Part shown: positions 59,117-64,000 of the stretch, piece by piece
Position numbering within the stretch: the first letter of the stretch is position 1
Layout: each line of letters starts with the position of its first letter
The notes under the pieces: model-generated
Told to the model about the DNA's origin: nothing
Seen by the model: the letters and a program-made list of their open reading frames with translations, nothing else
Databases searched by the model: none
Assembly: GCF_029227915.1 (NCBI RefSeq)
Contig: NC_079887.1
Coordinates: 558,001 to 622,000, forward strand
Reading direction: 5' to 3'
Source: Hydractinia symbiolongicarpus
Lineage: Eukaryota > Cnidaria > Hydrozoa > Anthoathecata > Hydractiniidae
DNA: 64,000 nucleotides
Made by a program: the position numbers and the translations under genes

Positions 59117-61240
59117 TCGGCCCGTATAGTCAAAAGAATACAAAGAAAGTACCCAGGGAGTAAACTCAATTTCCGAACGATTTTTTAAATTATTTTTTCA
59201 CCGCTAAAACGCATGAGACTTGTAGTTGTCAAAAATGTTTTCATTTTCGATGAGACGCTTAATGAAAGAGGTTTAATCGCCGGCAAACGAAATCCGGCGT
59301 TTTCCCGTAAATCCGGGGCTCGGCCCGCATAGTCGAATGTATACAAAGAAAGTACCCAGGGAGTAAACTCACTTCCCGAACAATTTTTTAAATTTTTTTT
59401 TCACCACTAAAACGCATGAGACTTGTAGTTTTCAAAAATGTTTTCATTTTTGATGAGACGCTTAATCAAAGAGGTTTAATCGCCGGAAAACGAAAACCCG
59501 CGATATTCTGTAAATCCCGGGCTTGGTCCGTATAGTCGAATGTATACAAAGAAAGTACCCTGTGAGTAAACTCATTTCCAGAACGATTTTTTAAATTATT
59601 TTTTCACCACTAAAACGCATAAGACTTGTAGGTTTTAAAAATGTTTTCATTTTTGATGAGACGCTGAATAAAAGAAGTTTAATCGCCGGCAAACGAAAAC
59701 CCGCGATTTCCCGTAAATCCCGGCTTGGCCCGTATAGTCAAAAGTATACAAAGAAAGTACCCAGGGAGTAAACTCATTTCCCGAACGATTTTTTAAATTA
59801 TATTTTCACCACTAAAACGCATGAGACTTGTAGTTTTCAAAAATGTTTTCATTTTTGATGAGACGCTGAATAAAAGAAGTTTAATCGCCGGCAAACGAAA
59901 ACCCGCGATTTCCCGTAAATACCGGGTTTGGAACGTATAGCCGAATGTATACAAAGAAAGTACCCAGTGAGTAAACCCATTTCCAGCACGATTTTTTAAA
60001 TTATTTTTTCACCACTAAAGCCCATGAGACTTGTAGTTTTTAAAAATGTTTTCATCTTTGATGAGACGCTGAATAAAAGAAGTTTAATCGCCGGCAAACG
60101 AAAACCCGCGATTTCCCGTAAATCCCGGCTTGGCCCGTATAGTCAAAAGTATACAAAGAAAGTACCCAGGGAGTAAACTCATTTCGCGAACGATTTTTTA
60201 AATTATTTTTTCACCACTAAAACGCATGAGACTTGTAGTTTTCAAATATGTTTTCATTTTTGATGAGACGCTGAATAAAAGCAGTTTAATCGCCGGCAAA
60301 CGAAAACCTGCGATTTCCCTAAATCCCGGACTCGGCCCGTATAGTCAAAAGTATACAAAGAAAGTACCCAGGGAGTAAACTTATTTCCAGATCGATTTTT
60401 TAAATTATTTTTTCACCACTAAAACGCATGAGACTTGTAGTTTTCAAAAATGTTTTCATTTTTGATGAGACCCTTAATAAAAGAAGTTTAATCGATGGCA
60501 AACGAAAACCCGCGATTTCCCGTAAATCCCGGCTTGGCCCGTATAGTCAAAAGTATACAAAGAAAGTACCCAGGGAGTAAACTCATTTCGCGAACGATTT
60601 TTTAAATTATTTTTTCACCACTAAAACGCATGAGACTTCAAGTTTTCAAAAATGTTTTCATTTTTGATGAGACGCTTAATAAAAGAGGTTTAATCGCCGG
60701 CAAACGAAATCCCGCGTTTTCCCGTAAATCCGGGGCTTGGCCCGTATAATCAAAAGCATACAAAGAAAGTACCCAGGGAGTAAACTCATTTCCCGAACGA
60801 TTTTTTAAATTATTTTTTCACCACTAAAACGCTGAGGCTTGTAGTTTTCAAAAATGTTTTCATTTTTGATGAGACGCTGAATAAAAGCAGTTTAATCGCC
60901 GGCAAACGAAAATCCGCGATTTCCCGTAAATCCCGGACTAGGCCCGTATAGTCAAAAGAATACAAAGAAAGTACCCAGGGAGTAAACTCATTTCCCGAAC
61001 GATTTTTAATTTATTTTTTCACCACTAAAACGCATGAGACTTGTAGTTGTCAAAAATGTTTTCATTTTTGATGAGACGCATAATGAAAGAGGTTTAATCG
61101 CCGGCAAACGAAATCCGGCGTTTTCCCGTAAATCCGGGGCTTGGCCCGCATAGTCGAATGTATACAAAGAAAGTACCCAGGGAGTAAACTCATTTCCAGA
61201 ACGATTTTTTAAATTATTTTTTCACCACTAAAACGCATAA
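59117..61240 (-). repeat. Right arm, mirror copy of gamma
   Basis: Mirror pairs add up to 117,448 throughout: 59,117 with 58,331, and 59,981-59,990 with 57,467-57,458. Both gamma-private variants (TCCAGCACG at 59,982; CTCACTTCCCGAAC near 59,370) are present, so the arm derives from gamma itself or the same ancestor. The arms differ by scattered changes, for example TACCGGGTTTGG near 59,921 and CTTAATAAAAGAGG near 60,675 in this arm. Confidence 0.85.
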
Positions 61241-61735
61241 GACTTGTAGTTGTCAAAAATGTTTTCATTTTTGATGAGACGCTTAATGAAAGAGGTTTAA
61301 TCGCCGGCAAACGAAATCCGGCGTTTTCCCGTAAATCCGGGGCTTGGCCCGCATAGTCGAATGTATACAAAGAAAGTACCCAGGGAGTAAACTCATTTCC
61401 CGAACAATTTTTTAAATTTTTTTTTCACCACTAAAACGCATGAGACTTGTAGTTTTCAAAAATGTTTTCATTTTTGATGAGACGCTTAATCAAAGAGGTT
61501 TCATCGCCGGAAAACGAAAACCCACGATTTCCTGTAAATCCCGGGCTTGGTCCGTATAGTCGAATGTATACAAAGAAAGTACCCTGTGAGTAAACTCATT
61601 TCCAGAACGATTTTTTAAATTATTTTTTCACCACTAAAACGCATAAGACTTGTAGGTTTTAAAAATGTTTTCATTTTTGATGAGACGCTGAATAAAAGAA
61701 GTTTAATCGCCGGCAAACGAAAACCCGCGATTTCC
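61241..61735 (-). repeat. Two monomers present in the right arm only
   Basis: At this point the mirror of gamma ends, but the sequence does not go on to the mirror of beta. Instead it matches, reversed, about 52,950-53,370 on the left (pair sums near 114,610), including the rare GTTTCATCGCCGG with CCCACGATTTCCTG and TAGTTGTCAAAAATG after CATAAGAC. The left arm lacks these units between beta and gamma; mirror sums change from 117,448 to about 117,850, a difference of ~402 bp or two monomers. Confidence 0.8.
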
Positions 61736-64000
61736 CGTAAATCCCAGCTTGGCCCGTATAGTCAAAAGTATACAAAGAAAGTACCCAGGGAGTAAACTCA
61801 TTTCCCGAACGATTTTTTAAATTATATTTTCACCACTAAAACGCATGAGACTTGTAGTTTTCAAAAATGTTTTCATTTTTGATGAGACGCTGAATAAAAG
61901 AAGTTTAATCGCCGGCAAACGAAAACCCGCGATTTCCCGTAAATCCCGGGCTTGGCACGTATAGTCGAATGTATACAAAGAAAGTACCCTGTGAGTAAAG
62001 CCATTTCCAGAACGATTTTTTAAATTATTTTTTCACCACTAAAGCCCATGAGACTTGTATTTTTAAAAATGTTTTCATTTTTGATGAGACGCTGAATAAA
62101 AGAAGTTTAATCGCCGGCAAACGAAAACCCGCGTTTTCCCGTAAATCCGGGGCTTGGCCCGTATAGTCAAAAGCATACAAAGAAAGTACCCAGGGAGTAA
62201 ACCCATTTCCCGAACGATTTTTTAAATTATTTTTTCACCACTAAAACGCTGAGACTTGTAGTTTTCAAAAATGTTTTCATTTTTGATGAGACGCTGAATA
62301 AAAGCAGTTTAATCGCCGGCAAACGAAAATCCGCGATTTCCCGTAAATCCCGGACTCGGCCCGTATAGTCAAAAGAATACAAAGAAAGTACCCAGGGAGT
62401 AAACTCAATTTCCGAACGATTTTTTAAATTATTTTTTCACCGCTAAAACGCATGAGACGTGTAGTTGTCAAAAATGTTTTCATTTTCGATGAGACGCTTA
62501 ATGAAAGAGGTTTAATCGCCGGCAAACGAAATCCGGCGTTTTCCCGTAAATCCGGGGCTCGGCCCGCATAGTCGAATGTATACAAAGAAAGTACCCAGGG
62601 AGTAAACTCATTTCCCGAACAATTTTTTAAATTTTTTTTTCACCACTAAAACGCATGAGACTTGTAGTTTTCAAAAATGTTTTCATTTTTGATGAGACGC
62701 TTAATCAAAGAGGTTTAATCGCCGGAAAACGAAAACCCGCGATATTCTGTAAATCCCGGGCTTGGTCCGTATAGTCGAATGTATACAAAGAAAGTACCCT
62801 GTGAGTAAACTCATTTCCAGAACGATTTTTTAAATTATTTTTTCACCACTAAAACGCATAAGACTTGTAGGTTTTAAAAATGTTTTCATTTTTGATGAGA
62901 CGCTGAATAAAAGAAGTTTAATCGCCGGCAAACGAAAACCCGCGATTTCCCGTAAATCCCGGCTTGGCCCGTATAGTCAAAAGTATACAAAGAAAGTACC
63001 CAGGGAGTAAACTCATTTCCCGAACGATTTTTTAAATTATATTTTCACCACTAAAACGCATGAGACTTGTAGTTTTCAAAAATGTTTTCATTTTTGATGA
63101 GACGCTGAATAAAAGAAGTTTAATCGCCGGCAAACGAAAACCCGCGATTTCCCGTAAATCCCGGGCTTGGAACGTATAGCCGAATGTATACAAAGAAAGT
63201 ACCCAGTGAGTAAACCCATTTCCAGAACGATTTTTTAAATTATTTTTTCACCACTAAAGCCCATGAGACTTGTAGTTTTTAAAAATGTTTTCATCTTTGA
63301 TGAGACGCTGAATAAAAGAAGTTTAATCGCCGGCAAACGAAAACCCGCGATTTCCCGTAAATCCCGGCTTGGCCCGTATAGTCAAAAGTATACAAAGAAA
63401 GTACCCAGGGAGTAAACTCATTTCGCGAACGATTTTTTAAATTATTTTTTCACCACTAAAACGCATGAGACTTGTAGTTTTCAAATATGTTTTCATTTTT
63501 GATGAGACGCTGAATAAAAGCAGTTTAATCGCCGGCAAACGAAAACCTGCGATTTCCCTAAATCCCGGACTCGGCCCGTATAGTCAAAAGTATACAAAGA
63601 AAGTACCCAGGGAGTAAACTTATTTCCAGATCGATTTTTTAAATTATTTTTTCACCACTAAAACGCATGAGACTTGTAGTTTTCAAAAATGTTTTCATTT
63701 TTGATGAGACCCTTAATAAAAGAAGTTTAATCGATGGCAAACGAAAACCCGCGATTTCCCGTAAATCCCGGCTTGGCCCGTATAGTCAAAAGTATACAAA
63801 GAAAGTACCCAGGGAGTAAACTCATTTCGCGAACGATTTTTTAAATTATTTTTTCACCACTAAAACGCATGAGACTTGAAGTTTTCAAAAATGTTTTCAT
63901 TTTTGATGAGACGCTTAATGAAAGAGGTTTAATCGCCGGCAAACGAAATCCCGCGTTTTCCCGTAAATCCGGGGCTTGGCCCGTATAATCAAAAGCATAC
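61736..64000 (-). repeat. Right arm, mirror copy of beta (continues beyond window)
   Basis: Mirror pairs add up to about 117,848-117,850: CCAGCTTGGCCC near 61,744 with the private GCCAAGCTGGG at 56,103, TCAAATATG near 63,482 with CATATTTGA near 54,366, and TCGATGGCAAACG near 63,730 with CGTTTGCCATCGA near 54,118. The final bases (TATAATCAAAAGCATAC) pair with 53,850 onward. The arm has no end inside the window, so the inverted duplication is at least 4.9 kb per side. Confidence 0.85.

Larger units (their letters stand above)
58332..64000 (-). repeat. Satellite array, inverted orientation (~28 monomers)
   Basis: From this point every landmark of the satellite appears as its reverse complement (for example TTTTTCACCACTAAAACGC, GTTTAATCGCCGGCAAACGA, TACCCAGGGAGTAAACTC), with the same ~202 bp spacing. 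The orientation does not switch back before the window ends. The content is again pure satellite with no intervening unique DNA. The monomers are of the same variant types as the 49-58 kb part of the forward array, so this is the same family and the same local higher-order repeat, turned around, and not an independent array. Confidence 0.97.

Noticed and set aside
1-64000. Dozens of 60-80-codon open frames with nearly the same translation
   Set aside because: They recur with the monomer period, start and stop at the same points of the satellite unit on both strands, change with subfamily variants and have no separate promoter or start context. The ~202 bp period breaks the frame at each unit. 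They are repeat artefacts, so no coding sequence is annotated.
1-64000. CRISPR array
   Set aside because: Spacing is regular but the whole ~202 bp unit repeats; there are no short direct repeats separated by unique spacers and no cas genes.
58331-64000. Terminal inverted repeats of a DNA transposon or a foldback element
   Set aside because: The mirrored arms consist wholly of the array's own monomers, have no internal unique or coding DNA, no target-site duplication, and the right arm does not end in the window. An inverted duplication of the array explains everything seen.
1-64000. Bacterial, phage or plasmid origin, ribosomal DNA or telomere repeats
   Set aside because: There are no genes, no rRNA-like conserved stretches and no short telomeric motif; 64 kb of a ~202 bp tandem repeat with higher-order structure fits eukaryotic satellite DNA.
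1-64000. A new gene-based biological system hidden in the array
   Set aside because: I looked on both strands for long open frames, conserved protein motifs and unique islands and found none. What is unusual is architectural (inversion, nested repeats, subfamily layers), not a gene system.

Overview
The window is one continuous block of satellite DNA. It consists of roughly 316 tandem copies of a ~202-203 bp monomer (64,000 / ~202.4), with no unique sequence, gene, RNA gene or transposon visible between them. The monomer runs from an A/T-rich start (AATTTAAAAAATCG), through a core rich in CCCGGG, GCCGGC and CGCGGG, to an A/T-rich tail with a short hairpin-capable dyad. My hand-built consensus is about 37% G+C and rich in CpG (12 per monomer). 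This organisation (tens of kb, ~200 bp unit, nested higher-order repeats, divergent subfamilies, inversion of the array) is typical of eukaryotic pericentromeric, centromeric or subtelomeric heterochromatin. I do not recognise the satellite family and cannot name the organism. The short open frames that recur on both strands are by-products of the repeat and I annotate no coding sequence.

Layout. From 1 to 58,331 every monomer lies in the same orientation (called + here); from 58,332 to the end every monomer is reversed. Positions 1-13.3 kb hold five copies of a ~9-monomer block (starts 1, 3,850, 5,469, 7,696, 11,545) inside a larger ~7.7 kb (38-monomer) repeat. Positions 13.3-17.7 kb hold an 11-monomer block present twice. 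At about 17.8 kb a new monomer subfamily appears (CCTCTTTCATTAAGCG type) and the earlier CCCATCAAATATG type is no longer seen. Positions 18.8-26.4 kb hold overlapping 2,007 bp and 5.0-5.2 kb repeats. Positions 26.6-27.7 kb hold a 3-monomer repeat. Positions 27.7-31.9 kb hold an 11-monomer repeat with a third copy at 42.5-44.3 kb. Positions 31.4-47.8 kb hold copies of a very long unit (offsets ~7.49 and ~5.26 kb) with internal 4-monomer duplications. Positions 49-58.3 kb hold the youngest-looking 14-16-monomer repeats.

The most notable structure is a fold-back at 58,331. The array switches strand within one or two bases, and after a 785 bp spacer the right arm (59,117 to the window end) is a mirror copy of the left arm (about 53,850-58,331). 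The arms share private point variants but differ by a two-monomer (~0.4 kb) indel and scattered substitutions. This records an inverted duplication of the newest higher-order repeat followed by unequal exchange. All boundaries come from reading diagnostic variants by eye and are good to about one monomer unless a base is specified.
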